Made by a program: the position numbers and the translations under genes. Below, in pieces: positions 8,837-17,765 of a DNA stretch of 64,000 nt (position 1 is its first letter; each line of letters begins with the position of its first letter). The DNA is taken from assembly GCA_963663265.2 (NCBI GenBank), contig CAXXXM010000002.1, positions 1,922,001 through 1,986,000 of the forward strand, in the 5' to 3' direction. The DNA comes from JAEXOD01 sp963663265. Its GTDB lineage: Bacteria; Bacteroidota; Ignavibacteria; Ignavibacteriales; Melioribacteraceae. Below the pieces are notes generated by a model. That model saw only the letters and a program-made list of their open reading frames with translations. It was not told where the DNA came from and searched no databases.

Positions 8837-10429
8837 TTACTTTGTCAATATCATCTTTCTTGTTTCGCTAAAGTTACCAGCTTGCAGTTTATAGAAATAA
8901 ACACCACTACTTAAATTTTCAGCATTAAATACTTTTGTATGCTGCCCGGCATATAATTCTTCATTAACAAGAGTAGTTATTTCTCGTCCCAACACATCGT
9001 AAACCTTTAAGGTAACAAATTCTGAATTCGGTAAATCAAAACTTATGGTTGTTGAAGGGTTAAATGGATTTGGATAGTTTTGGGATAATGTGAAAGTTAT
9101 GTTATTGGACCTTTCATCGTTAATGCTTGAAAACAAACTATATTCAATAACGCAGTGGGAACATATTACCGATAAAGAGTCATTCCCGTGGTTATATGGT
9201 ACAGAAAATCCTGTTTCAGTAGCAAGCCAAGTCCCGGACGACGAATTCCATGTCTCAAATTTTCCAGTAATTGCATTGTCATAATTATCATAAGTGAATG
9301 AGGTTTGAGAATTATTTACCCAAATATCATTTTGCCAGAATTGTTGTATTGAATTTAATAAATTATCGTTATCATCATAAGTATTAATTAAAAGACTATA
9401 ATTTTTCCAACCAGTTATAGAGGTATATAAATCAACTTGAAAAGAGAGTAATTTCCCAGCAGCATTATATGTATAATTGTATCTTGAAGAGTTAAACCAC
9501 TGATTGTTGTAAAAATACTCTGTTTTTTTTACTAACAAATAATTGTTGGTATCATACACAAAACTAATTTTCTTAAAATTGTTCCAACAGTTGTTATCCC
9601 AATATTCTTCAATCTCAAAAGACAAAACTCCAGTCGAATTATATGCATAAGAAATTTGTGATTCATTTACTTTGTTTCCATTAATCCATTTTTCGTGTAA
9701 TTCATTTAGAAGTTTACCTGATGTTTCATAAGTATATGTAATAAAGTATTCTCCCCTCCAGGTATTGCTCAAATTATCAAAAGTTTCATACCCTTTGGTT
9801 AATATCTGTTTGTCATTATTGTAAGTATAATAATATTTGTATGTGTCAGTCCATTCGGAATTATTCCACGATTGATGCAGTTTGAAAATATTATTAGAAA
9901 AATTATCATACTGAAAGACAAATTGAGAGAAGTTTGCCCATGTGTTTTGTTCTTTATCCCATATTAAATATAATATTAGTGTTAAATTTGAACCTGTATA
10001 AGTGTAGGTTATTTTCTCCTCATTTACTAATATTCTTGTACTCCAATCAATATCTTGGTATATAGAACTTGTTATCCTATCATTTAAATCGTAAGTATAG
10101 TTATAGCACCATAATGCCAACCAATTGCCATTATTTTTAGTTTCATATAAATCTTTTAGTAAATTTCCATTTGAGTCGTAGGTGTACAGGTGCCTATTTG
10201 TATTCTCATCACAATATGCTGAAACAGGCATGTAAATACTATGTGAATTTTCGCTTAATTTGTGATTAGCATTTATGCTGATGTTGTTAAGAAGATTAGA
10301 AAAGTTGTTGTTGCTATTTGAAAAAGAATTATAGTTGTTATTTGTTAATACTGATTTCTCCAAGTTTTGACAAAAAACATAGTTTACTATAAAGCAAAAC
10401 AAAATAATAATAGATGCCTTTGCTTGCAT
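8837..10429 (-). CDS. T9SS-secreted YD-like repeat protein
   Basis: 530 aa. Signal peptide about 1-20. Residues about 80-410 are eight or so imperfect repeats with the core 'YTYDsNGNLL' plus an aromatic tail such as 'NGNWLALW' or 'NNCWNNFKK', the same repeat type as in the products of 3795 and 10470. The Asn-rich linker at 30-55 is low complexity. The final about 85 residues are a T9SS sorting domain (LSQNYPNPFNPSTTISF ... KMILTK). The gene starts 40 bp after the stop of the 10470 gene on the same strand, so the two paralogues probably form one transcript. Surface exposure is expected; ligand or partner unknown. Confidence 0.85.
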   Translation of the reverse strand: MQAKASIIILFCFIVNYVFCQNLEKSVLTNNNYNSFSNSNNNFSNLLNNISINANHKLSENSHSIYMPVSAYCDENTNRHLYTYDSNGNLLKDLYETKNNGNWLALWCYNYTYDLNDRITSSIYQDIDWSTRILVNEEKITYTYTGSNLTLILYLIWDKEQNTWANFSQFVFQYDNFSNNIFKLHQSWNNSEWTDTYKYYYTYNNDKQILTKGYETFDNLSNTWRGEYFITYTYETSGKLLNELHEKWINGNKVNESQISYAYNSTGVLSFEIEEYWDNNCWNNFKKISFVYDTNNYLLVKKTEYFYNNQWFNSSRYNYTYNAAGKLLSFQVDLYTSITGWKNYSLLINTYDDNDNLLNSIQQFWQNDIWVNNSQTSFTYDNYDNAITGKFETWNSSSGTWLATETGFSVPYNHGNDSLSVICSHCVIEYSLFSSINDERSNNITFTLSQNYPNPFNPSTTISFDLPNSEFVTLKVYDVLGREITTLVNEELYAGQHTKVFNAENLSSGVYFYKLQAGNFSETRKMILTK

Positions 10430-10469
10430 ATCTGTCCCCTAATTAAAAAGCTAAATATACAAAGTAATT

Positions 10470-12032
10470 TTATTTTGTTAACAACATTTTTTTAGTCTCG
10501 CTAAATTTGCCTGCCTGCAATTTGTAAAAATATACTCCACTGCTTAAATTTTCTGCATTAAATATTTTTATGTGTTGTCCAGCAGTTAATTCTTCGTTAA
10601 CAAGAGTTGCAATTTCTCGTCCCAACACATCATAAACTTTTAAGTTTACAAACTCCGCATTTGGTAAATTAAAACTGATGGTTGTTGTAGGATTAAACGG
10701 ATTGGGGTAGTTTTGATTAAGAGAGAAAGACAAATTATTAGTGATCTCATCTTCAACATCTGTAAACAAAAGATATTCCAAACTACAATTTCTTGCAGCA
10801 AAGTGGATATAATCTTGGTTGTTGTTATAAAACATTTGTATATATCCGTTTACTTCATGCCAAGCGTTGCCATTATAAGATTCGACTTTTGCAGTAGCAG
10901 CATTAAAATTACTATCATATGTGTAATTTGTTTTTGTGCGAGCAACCCAGTTATTGTTTTCATCTACTGATTCAAACATGTTCTGAAGTAATGAGCTGTT
11001 TTGGTTATATGTGTAAGTTCTTCTCCATGTATTTACCCAAGAGTTCTCATTCCAAACATATCCAAGCAATGTTACAATCTTATTGTTAGAATCATATTGG
11101 TAAGTTGAAAATGAACTTTTTATCCAAGCTCCATTTTCCCAAAGTTGTCGTTCTTGTGTTGCCATGTTTCCGGAATTATCATAAGTCATTAAAATATATT
11201 CTTCGTTTACCCAGCTCGCATTTTCCATATGGTCATACAAAGTTGTAATTACATTGTTTTGATTATCATAAGTATATGTTATTCTCTCAGATGTGAAACC
11301 GGTCGTATGATCTTGAAAATATGTTTGTGATAATAAATTAAATCGGTCGTCATATACATATGTGTACTCGTCCATGTAGGTGATGCTATTTGCTTCATAT
11401 TCATTGTGAGTGATTTTTAAGTAATCATTATTACTGTTGTAAGTACATGTATTGGTACCGACAATCTCAAAAACGTTGTTGGTTGATACCCTAATTGTAT
11501 CAGTTAATGCGTTTCCACGTTCATCGTATGTGTGAGAATTAGTTCTATATGTAACCCAATTTTGGTTTTCCCAAGATTGGGTTTCTTCTAAAATGATGTT
11601 TCCTAAATTATCCACAGTAGCTAAGTAACGACTTTGATTTACAAATACGTCATTAATAAATGCTTCTGCAATTGATTCAATAAGCGTGCCTTGATTGTTA
11701 TAAGTATAAGTCATGCGTGAAGAGTTTACATAGTTGCTGTTGCTCAAGTTTGCGTCAGTTTCAGTTTTAAGCCTGCCAAATTCATCATATGTAAAAGTTT
11801 TTCGTTGCGAATTATCATTTAAGTATAAAGTTTGAGGTAAATATTTACTTGTTGAAAGAGTACTTTGAGTTTTTGGAAAAATATTCTTTCCAAATAAGTT
11901 TTCGCCTAAATTATCGTTCGTTTCGTCAATTGTTAAAATGTGTGATTTTGAATAAGTGTGATTCTTTAAGGTTTGACTAAATAAAAATGACTGAAATAAT
12001 AAAAGTATTAAAACTACTGAAATCTTTTTCAT
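10470..12032 (-). CDS. T9SS-secreted YD-like repeat protein
   Basis: 520 aa. Signal peptide about 1-19 (MKKISVVLILLLFQSFLFSQ). Residues about 70-400 comprise imperfect repeats of about 38-42 aa with 'FTYDefGRLKTE', 'YTYNNQGTL', 'YDNSGNMATQERQLWENGAW' and similar segments, homologous to the 3795 and 8837 products. Residues about 435-520 are the T9SS sorting domain ending KKMLLTK. First gene of the probable pair with 8837. YD-type repeats in other bacteria build beta-barrel cocoons or extended fibres, but here there is no toxin domain, so only a structural or binding role is suggested. Confidence 0.85.
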   Translation of the reverse strand: MKKISVVLILLLFQSFLFSQTLKNHTYSKSHILTIDETNDNLGENLFGKNIFPKTQSTLSTSKYLPQTLYLNDNSQRKTFTYDEFGRLKTETDANLSNSNYVNSSRMTYTYNNQGTLIESIAEAFINDVFVNQSRYLATVDNLGNIILEETQSWENQNWVTYRTNSHTYDERGNALTDTIRVSTNNVFEIVGTNTCTYNSNNDYLKITHNEYEANSITYMDEYTYVYDDRFNLLSQTYFQDHTTGFTSERITYTYDNQNNVITTLYDHMENASWVNEEYILMTYDNSGNMATQERQLWENGAWIKSSFSTYQYDSNNKIVTLLGYVWNENSWVNTWRRTYTYNQNSSLLQNMFESVDENNNWVARTKTNYTYDSNFNAATAKVESYNGNAWHEVNGYIQMFYNNNQDYIHFAARNCSLEYLLFTDVEDEITNNLSFSLNQNYPNPFNPTTTISFNLPNAEFVNLKVYDVLGREIATLVNEELTAGQHIKIFNAENLSSGVYFYKLQAGKFSETKKMLLTK

Positions 12033-12210
12033 CCCATGCCTCTCGTTAAATTTAAATAATTATTCGTTTTGATAATAAAATATTGCTCATAAAATAGAAA
12101 ATTAAAAAAATATTCAAACTTATGCAAAGTAAATATAGATAAAAAGTTACAGCTTTTTTGTGATGTTAAGCAAAGAAGAATTATAAAAATTAAATGAAGG
12201 TTTATAACAA

Positions 12211-12240
12211 AAAAGGCTGAAACGTGTGTTTCAGCCTTTT
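12211..12240 (-). terminator. Terminator downstream of tRNA-Ser
   Basis: AAGGCTGAAAC and GTTTCAGCCTT pair around ACAC, followed on the minus strand by a T-run. It begins directly after the tRNA 3' end, which is typical for a monocistronic tRNA transcript. Confidence 0.85.
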
Positions 12241-12329
12241 GGCGGAGAGTCAGGGATTCGAACCCCGGAAGGGCTTGCACCCTTAACGGTTTTCAAGACC
12301 GCCGCATTCAACCGCTCTGCCAACTCTCC
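12240..12329 (-). tRNA. tRNA-Ser (anticodon UGA), CCA encoded
   Basis: The minus strand reads GGAGAGT ... ACTCTCC-G-CCA, with a 7-bp acceptor stem, D-arm GCAGAGCGGTTGAATGC, anticodon stem-loop CGGTCTTGAAAACCG (anticodon TGA), a long class-II variable arm (AAGGGTGCAAGCCCTT) and T-arm GGGGTTCGAATCCC. The long variable arm and G73 agree with serine identity. Confidence 0.95.
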
Positions 12330-12334
12330 GAGAA

Positions 12335-12350
12335 CCTGTTTTCTAACAGG
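12335..12350. other. Short hairpin between tRNA-Ser and VOC gene
   Basis: CCTGTT-TTCT-AACAGG forms a 6-bp hairpin just 5' of tRNA-Ser and downstream of the minus-strand VOC gene. It may act as a weak transcript end for that gene or as a processing signal for the tRNA leader. There is no long T-run. Confidence 0.3.
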
Positions 12351-12413
12351 ATTTCAAATTTAAATCAAAAAATTAATAAAGTCAAACGGTTTTTTGCTTA
12401 AAACAAAGATTTT

Positions 12414-12803
12414 TTATAATTGTTCAAAAAGTGCGGAAATTACTCCATTATTATCTTTAATAATGCATACTTTTCCGTAGTTACCCATCAGTTTTGTAGG
12501 GAGTACTATTGCTCCTCCATTGGCTTTACATTGTTCAATTGACTTGTTTAAATCTTTAACTGTAAAATAGTTAAGCCAAACAGGTGGGATATCTTTGTTT
12601 ACTCCTTTTGCATTACAAATTCCGGCAACCGGAATGTTTGTGCCTTTAATTTTTAATATGTAATCATTATAACCGCCCATATCCATTTTTTCAATATCCC
12701 AGCCAACAACGTCTTTGTAAAATTGGACTGTCTTGTCGGCATTTTGTACTGTAAGATCAACCCACCCAATTGAACCTATGTGTTTATCTGCCTCTTCGCT
12801 CAT
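12414..12803 (-). CDS. VOC (glyoxalase/bleomycin-resistance) family protein
   Basis: 129 aa. The sequence has the VOC paired beta-alpha-beta-beta-beta fold: 'GSIGWVDLTVQNADKTVQFYKDVVGWDIEKMDMG' at 10-43 and 'VWLNYFTVKDLNKSIEQCKANGGAI' at about 74-98, finishing with 'GKVCIIKDNNGVISALFEQL'. This is close to the short glyoxalase-like proteins annotated as 27 kDa-antigen/CFP30B-type in many bacteria. Metal ligands are not clearly all present, so the substrate cannot be named. It starts 10 bp after the stop of the 12814 gene and is probably co-transcribed with it. Cytoplasmic. Confidence 0.8.
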   Translation of the reverse strand: MSEEADKHIGSIGWVDLTVQNADKTVQFYKDVVGWDIEKMDMGGYNDYILKIKGTNIPVAGICNAKGVNKDIPPVWLNYFTVKDLNKSIEQCKANGGAIVLPTKLMGNYGKVCIIKDNNGVISALFEQL

Positions 12804-12813
12804 TTTTCAGCTC

Positions 12814-13701
12814 CTATAAATTACTAATAAATTCTTCTATTTGTTTAGATTTTTTACCTTTTGATTTTTTTAATAAATCCATATATTCTTTAAAAATTTC
12901 GGCACTCTTTGTCCCTTTATATTTTACAACAATGTAATCATAACACTTGTTAAATTTTTTTGAAAGTTTCTTTGAGGAATAATCAAATGCGGGAGTATTA
13001 TCTTGGCCTTCTAATAATGTGAACAATAAATTATTATAGTGGTATTTCCCATATTCTTTATAATAATCTAATAAATCGTTATTTAAAAAGTTTTCCCACC
13101 AAATTAAATCATCAGCAATTTTATTCAAATCTTTGCCAATTGCCCCATCGTATGATAAAGGTTCGCTTTCTTCCTGAATTGATTTAATAAAATAATTAAA
13201 TGTGTTTTCGCTTAATACTGATTTAAATTTAGATTCAAAATAAATTGTGCTTCCAAATTTGATATAATACATTCCTTCTTCGTTTACAATTTTGCCTCCA
13301 TATTTATTAATGTCAGCAAGATAAGCTAAGTCTTCTTTATTATATTGAACGCCACTTTTATTTAATTCACTTATAGTTTTTTCACTTGGGTAATCAGTAA
13401 TGCCAATAAAGTTAGAGTAATAACTTGGCAAGGTTCTGTTATTTAATTCCTCAGCTTGTTGATTAACTACTGTATTATAGAAATCCCAAAACAACACAAT
13501 TGCTGAATCTTTTTCTGCGTTTGTCTTCTTGCTAAATATTATCTTAAATTGATCAGCAGCATATTCTATTGATGAAAGTTTTGTTTTATCCGCACTGTTG
13601 ATCAGATTAGCGAACTCGCTGATTTGATTTTGACATAGGCAAACACTATTAATGGTTAAGATAATTAAGGTTAATAAATTAAAAAATCGGAAATATACCA
13701 T
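12814..13701 (-). CDS. Exported protein of unknown function
   Basis: 295 aa. A hydrophobic N-terminal segment (about residues 5-20) ending 'SVCLCQNQ' indicates a signal peptide. The mature part is helical and charged with many Lys and Tyr, and no cysteine cluster or catalytic motif stands out. I do not recognise the family. It lies head-to-head with the OmpA-like gene at 13813 and immediately upstream of the VOC gene at 12414. Confidence 0.65.
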   Translation of the reverse strand: MVYFRFFNLLTLIILTINSVCLCQNQISEFANLINSADKTKLSSIEYAADQFKIIFSKKTNAEKDSAIVLFWDFYNTVVNQQAEELNNRTLPSYYSNFIGITDYPSEKTISELNKSGVQYNKEDLAYLADINKYGGKIVNEEGMYYIKFGSTIYFESKFKSVLSENTFNYFIKSIQEESEPLSYDGAIGKDLNKIADDLIWWENFLNNDLLDYYKEYGKYHYNNLLFTLLEGQDNTPAFDYSSKKLSKKFNKCYDYIVVKYKGTKSAEIFKEYMDLLKKSKGKKSKQIEEFISNL

Positions 13702-13812
13702 AAATAAGCTCCTGTATAAAAATAAATTTAAATGTAAGAAAAAAAATGAACAATTTGTATTAAATTTATGTTTGATATTTTAAACATATATTTTAAATCA
13801 TTAAGGTGGAAA

Positions 13813-15372
13813 ATGAAAAAAACAATTGTACTCTTTTTACTTGTAAGCTCTATTATGTTCGGGCAATATTGGGAGCATGGTTTGCAATTTAATCCTGCTT
13901 ATGCCGCAAATGAATTTGATGGCTTTAAGTTATCTTATACTATTAGAGGTTTTGAACGCTATGTGTTCAACGAAAATTGGGGATTGGAGTTCGGTTTTGG
14001 AGCAGGTAAATATCAAGGAAAAGATTGGAATGATGCAGAGTATTCTACTTTTATAGTACCAATTGATTTGAGAGCAACCTATAATTTTTTAATTGATAAA
14101 TCATACACTACTTATGCATACTTAGGAGTTGGTGGATTGATTTATGACGTAACAAAAAAATCAAATACTCCCCAGTGGCCTCCAAAAGATGTTGAAGAAA
14201 GTGGAGTAACGGTATTAATTCCAGCCGGATTAGGAATTTTATTACACCTTACTGATGATTTATCCTTGGATTTATCAGCCGGTATGAATTATACCTTTAC
14301 AGATAATTTAAATTATTATCGTGATGGTTCACCAAAAGATGCTTATTATAATTTAGGACTTGGTATTATTTATGGACACCAATGGTCTGATAAGGATTCA
14401 GATGGTGATGGACTTTTTGATAAAGAAGAAAAAGAATTAAAGACTGATCCATTAAAAGCAGATACAGATGGCGATGGGTTAAATGATTATCAAGAAGTTA
14501 GAGTAAATACAACAAATCCTTTAGTTGTAGATACAGATAATGACGGTTTAAATGATTATGAAGAAGCTGTAAAAGTAAAAACTAATCCATTAGTTGCTGA
14601 TACTGATGAAGATGGTTTGAAAGATGGTGAAGAAGTAAACAACTATAAAACAAACCCATCAGATAAAGACACAGATAAAGATGGTTTAACCGATAGCGAA
14701 GAAGTAAACACTTATAAAACCAATCCACTTAAAGCAGATACAGATGGCGATGGATTAAATGATAAAGAAGAAACAGCATCGTATAAAACCGATCCGTTAA
14801 AAGCTGATAGCGATGGTGATGGATTAAACGATAAAGAAGAAGTAACAACACACAAAACAAATCCATTAGTTTCCGATACTGATGGTGATACATTAACTGA
14901 TGGCGACGAAGTAAATAATTATAAAACAAACCCATTAGAAAAGGATACCGATAAAGGTACTGTAAATGATGATGTGGAAGTTAAAAGAGGAACAGATCCA
15001 TTAGAAGCATCTGATGATGTTATTAAAGTTGGAGTTCCTATGGTATTAGAAGGAATAACATTCAAAACTGCAAGTGCAGAAATTACTCCTGAATCAGAAG
15101 TATCATTACAAAAAGCCTTGAGAACTTTGAATGGTTATCCGGAATTAGAAGTAGCAATTAATGGTTATACTGATAATAAAGGGAAAAAATCATCAAACAT
15201 TAAATTATCAGAAAAAAGAGCTAAATCTGTTAAAGAATGGTTAGTTGCACATGGAATTGATGCAAAACGTTTAACAACAAAAGGTTACGGACCTGCAAAT
15301 CCTGTTGCCCCTAATACAACTGAAGAAGGAAGATTAAAAAATAGAAGAATTGAGTTTGTTCGAACAAAATAA
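13813..15372 (+). CDS. OmpA-family outer-membrane protein with nine TSP3 calcium-binding repeats
   Basis: 519 aa from ATG 13813 (upstream AAGGTGG), which gives a clean signal peptide MKKTIVLFLLVSSIMFGQ; an earlier in-frame ATG at 13768 adds a 15-residue extension that would spoil it. Residues about 20-190 form an outer-membrane beta-barrel-like domain. Residues about 195-405 contain nine 23-aa thrombospondin type-3 repeats (DTDGDGLNDxEE...TNPL), Ca2+-binding linkers. Residues about 410-519 are an OmpA peptidoglycan-binding domain with 'INGYTDNKGKKSSNIKLSEKRAKSVKEWL' split around the conserved NxxLSxxRA-type helix and 'NRRIEF' near the end. It should link outer membrane and cell wall. Followed by a strong terminator at 15390; single-gene unit. 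Confidence 0.92.
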   Translation: MKKTIVLFLLVSSIMFGQYWEHGLQFNPAYAANEFDGFKLSYTIRGFERYVFNENWGLEFGFGAGKYQGKDWNDAEYSTFIVPIDLRATYNFLIDKSYTTYAYLGVGGLIYDVTKKSNTPQWPPKDVEESGVTVLIPAGLGILLHLTDDLSLDLSAGMNYTFTDNLNYYRDGSPKDAYYNLGLGIIYGHQWSDKDSDGDGLFDKEEKELKTDPLKADTDGDGLNDYQEVRVNTTNPLVVDTDNDGLNDYEEAVKVKTNPLVADTDEDGLKDGEEVNNYKTNPSDKDTDKDGLTDSEEVNTYKTNPLKADTDGDGLNDKEETASYKTDPLKADSDGDGLNDKEEVTTHKTNPLVSDTDGDTLTDGDEVNNYKTNPLEKDTDKGTVNDDVEVKRGTDPLEASDDVIKVGVPMVLEGITFKTASAEITPESEVSLQKALRTLNGYPELEVAINGYTDNKGKKSSNIKLSEKRAKSVKEWLVAHGIDAKRLTTKGYGPANPVAPNTTEEGRLKNRRIEFVRTK

Positions 15373-15389
15373 ACTAATTTGATTTTACT

Positions 15390-15427
15390 TAAAGCGGGTT
15401 GAATTTGATATCACCCGCTTTTTTTAT
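15390..15427 (+). terminator. Rho-independent terminator after the OmpA-like gene
   Basis: AAAGCGGGT and ACCCGCTTT pair around an 11-13 nt loop, followed by a run of seven or more T. It sits 18 bp after the stop codon of the OmpA-family gene. Confidence 0.9.
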
Positions 15428-15558
15428 TTTAAATAGTCATAAAATATTAATTGATTAACTTGTTTTTTAGATTTGTTTTTATTTATATGCAAATACGAAA
15501 AGTATTTAAAAGTTAAAGATTTTTTATTACTTTGTAATATTAAACGAAAGAGAGATTT

Positions 15559-17013
15559 ATGAAAAGATTCAAAACAGGTGATATTATTATTCCGTTTGGG
15601 GTATTCTTAATAACATTATTTATTGTTATGTTCAATCTTTTTGATTTAAATGAACTTGACAAATTAAATAGTTTTGCCACTAAAAATTTAGTGGTTTATG
15701 TTATTAATATTGCATTCTGGTTAACAACTGCTTACCTGATAAATAAAACATCAATGATATTTTTCTGGTCTAATTTAATTAAACAGCCGGGTAAAAACAG
15801 TTTTTTTAAGCTATTATATCGAATATTTTCGATGTTAATGTATACTTTGGCATTGGCAGAAATACTGTTTGGAGTTCTTCCTTTTGTAATTCCTGAAGTA
15901 TACTGGTACATTTTTTTGCTGTTGTTTTTTATTAGCGGAGTAGTGTTCCACAATAAAATCACAGAGTTTTTTGGAACAAATCAGTTGAGTTTTGAAGGCT
16001 CGTACAATTTGGGAGATTGGGTTGAACTTGTAAACTCAAAGAGTGGTGTAAAAGTAGTGGGTAAAGTTTTGGATTTTACACGCAAAGAAATAATTTTACA
16101 GCGAAGTGATAACAGTATTGCATTTATCCCAAACGAACAAAAAGAGAATATTATTGTAATTAATTACGACTCGTTAGAAGATAAACAAGTATTTGAAATA
16201 AAAATTACTGTTAGTGCCTTTATTCCTACTGAAAGAGTAAAACGAATATTATTGGCTTGTGCAAAAGAGTATTTTGTTGAGAATATGATAAAAAAATATA
16301 AAGAATCAACTGTGTTAATATCGGATCTTGTTGATGGTGGGGTTGTATATACGCTAAAGTTTTATATTAAACCATATAAAGATGCTGTACCTGGTGAAGT
16401 TAAGGATAAAATACTTGGAAATATAATTAGACAATTTGGAGCTGTTGGTGTAGAATTAAGCAAAGGGGTGTTCGTTTATAGAAAATCGAACGAAAGAGGT
16501 TCAATACCAACCCGTAGCGAAGAATTAGTTGAAGGATTAAAAAATATAGATTTGTTCTGTTCGTTAACGCCTGATGAATTTAAAATACTTGCCGAAAATA
16601 TTACATTAAAAACTATTCATCAAAATGAAACTTTAATTAAGCAGGGTGATGAAGGTAATACGATGTATCTTTTAATAGAGGGGTTACTAAGCGTAAATGT
16701 GCTTGCTGAACAAGAAACAGTAAAAGTTGGTTTTATAAAACCGGGAAGCTTTTTTGGTGAAATGTCGTTGTTGACGGGTGAAAAAAGAAACGCAACTATT
16801 ATTACCGAAACCGAAAGCGTAGTTTATGAAATTAACAGAGAAAGTATTGAAAAAATTATCTTAGCTCGAAAAGAAATATTAAATAATATTGCCGAAGTTG
16901 TTGCTGTAAGACAAAAAGCAAATTTAATGAAATTGGAAGAACTAAAAATGCATAAAGATAATCTTTCCGGATTTATGTTGAACAAAATAAAAGATTTTTT
17001 GCATATTAAATAA
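15559..17013 (+). CDS. MscS-type mechanosensitive channel with C-terminal cyclic-nucleotide-binding domain
   Basis: 484 aa. Four hydrophobic segments at about 8-30, 42-66, 84-113 and 115-136 are followed by an MscS beta-domain (about 145-200: 'LSFEGSYNLGDWVELVNS', 'GKVLDFTRKEIILQRSDNSIAFIPNEQ') and the alpha/beta cap (200-320). Residues about 335-460 are a cNMP-binding domain with the phosphate-binding cassette 'FGEMSLLTGEKRNATI', including the Glu and Arg that contact cyclic nucleotide in CRP-type domains. Known relatives are the bacterial cyclic-nucleotide-gated channels of the MscS superfamily. GAAAGAGAGA lies just before the ATG. The next gene starts 11 bp downstream. Confidence 0.88.
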   Translation: MKRFKTGDIIIPFGVFLITLFIVMFNLFDLNELDKLNSFATKNLVVYVINIAFWLTTAYLINKTSMIFFWSNLIKQPGKNSFFKLLYRIFSMLMYTLALAEILFGVLPFVIPEVYWYIFLLLFFISGVVFHNKITEFFGTNQLSFEGSYNLGDWVELVNSKSGVKVVGKVLDFTRKEIILQRSDNSIAFIPNEQKENIIVINYDSLEDKQVFEIKITVSAFIPTERVKRILLACAKEYFVENMIKKYKESTVLISDLVDGGVVYTLKFYIKPYKDAVPGEVKDKILGNIIRQFGAVGVELSKGVFVYRKSNERGSIPTRSEELVEGLKNIDLFCSLTPDEFKILAENITLKTIHQNETLIKQGDEGNTMYLLIEGLLSVNVLAEQETVKVGFIKPGSFFGEMSLLTGEKRNATIITETESVVYEINRESIEKIILARKEILNNIAEVVAVRQKANLMKLEELKMHKDNLSGFMLNKIKDFLHIK

Positions 17014-17024
17014 ATTGGAATAAG

Positions 17025-17681
17025 ATGGAATATTTAGTTAAAAAAACAGATGATACTGTAATTATTGATGCGATATGGGGTAAGAGTTTTTGGGCTGATA
17101 CTGAAGAAATTGAATTAAAAAATTATATGGGAGAGTATCCTGCACATTTTCCTGAAACGAAGTTGAAAATTAAGTATAATTTTGAAGGATTGGTAATTAT
17201 TTTTAAAGTGGTTGAAAAAAATGTTAAAGCTGTTGCCAAAACAAACAACGCTCCGGTGTTTCAAGATAGCTGTGTGGAATTCTTTTTTAATCCAATTATA
17301 AAATCGAATGGATACTTTAATTTAGAAACTAATTGTGGCGGAACAGCTCTGGTTGGAGTTAGGCAGAATAAGGGGGAAAAATCAATCAAATTAACAGATT
17401 TAGAGATTGAAACCCTTAACATTAAAACAAATCTCCCCAAAGTTATTGAAAAAGAAATTATTGAAGAGACTGAATGGGTAATTGAATACAAACTTCCATT
17501 TGAGTTGTTGAAGAATTATATGGATGTAAAAGTGCCTGCTAAAGGAGATATTTGGTATGCAAACTTTTATAAATGTGCTGACAACTCTTCAACTCCACAT
17601 TGGCTAACATGGAATAAAGTTGAGTTTGACTCCCCAAATTTCCATTTACCCGAATTTTTTGGTAAAATAATATTTGATTAA
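17025..17681 (+). CDS. CBM9-like carbohydrate-binding protein, apparently cytoplasmic
   Basis: 218 aa with no signal peptide. The arrangement 'IDAIWGKSFWADTEEIEL', 'AHFPETKLKIKYNFEGLVIIFKV', 'VFQDSCVEFFFNP', 'YFNLETNCGGTALVG' and the ending 'DNSSTPHWLTWNKVEFDSPNFHLPEFFGKIIFD' (given here in pieces) is typical of family 9 carbohydrate-binding modules of the DOMON-like superfamily. Such modules usually belong to secreted enzymes; here one stands alone and is leaderless, 11 bp after the MscS-cNMP gene. It may bind a sugar internally or be an uncharacterised regulator; function is not established. Confidence 0.75.
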   Translation: MEYLVKKTDDTVIIDAIWGKSFWADTEEIELKNYMGEYPAHFPETKLKIKYNFEGLVIIFKVVEKNVKAVAKTNNAPVFQDSCVEFFFNPIIKSNGYFNLETNCGGTALVGVRQNKGEKSIKLTDLEIETLNIKTNLPKVIEKEIIEETEWVIEYKLPFELLKNYMDVKVPAKGDIWYANFYKCADNSSTPHWLTWNKVEFDSPNFHLPEFFGKIIFD

Positions 17682-17765
17682 TAAGAATTTTTTGTCTTAA
17701 TGCAACCCAACTATTTACTTTTAATTATAATTAGTTTATGTTGAAAATATAAAAGGAGAAAGTTA

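Noticed and set aside
14729..14935. Antisense frame across the TSP3 repeats
   Set aside because: Repetitive product produced by the complement of the DTDGDG repeats; no support.
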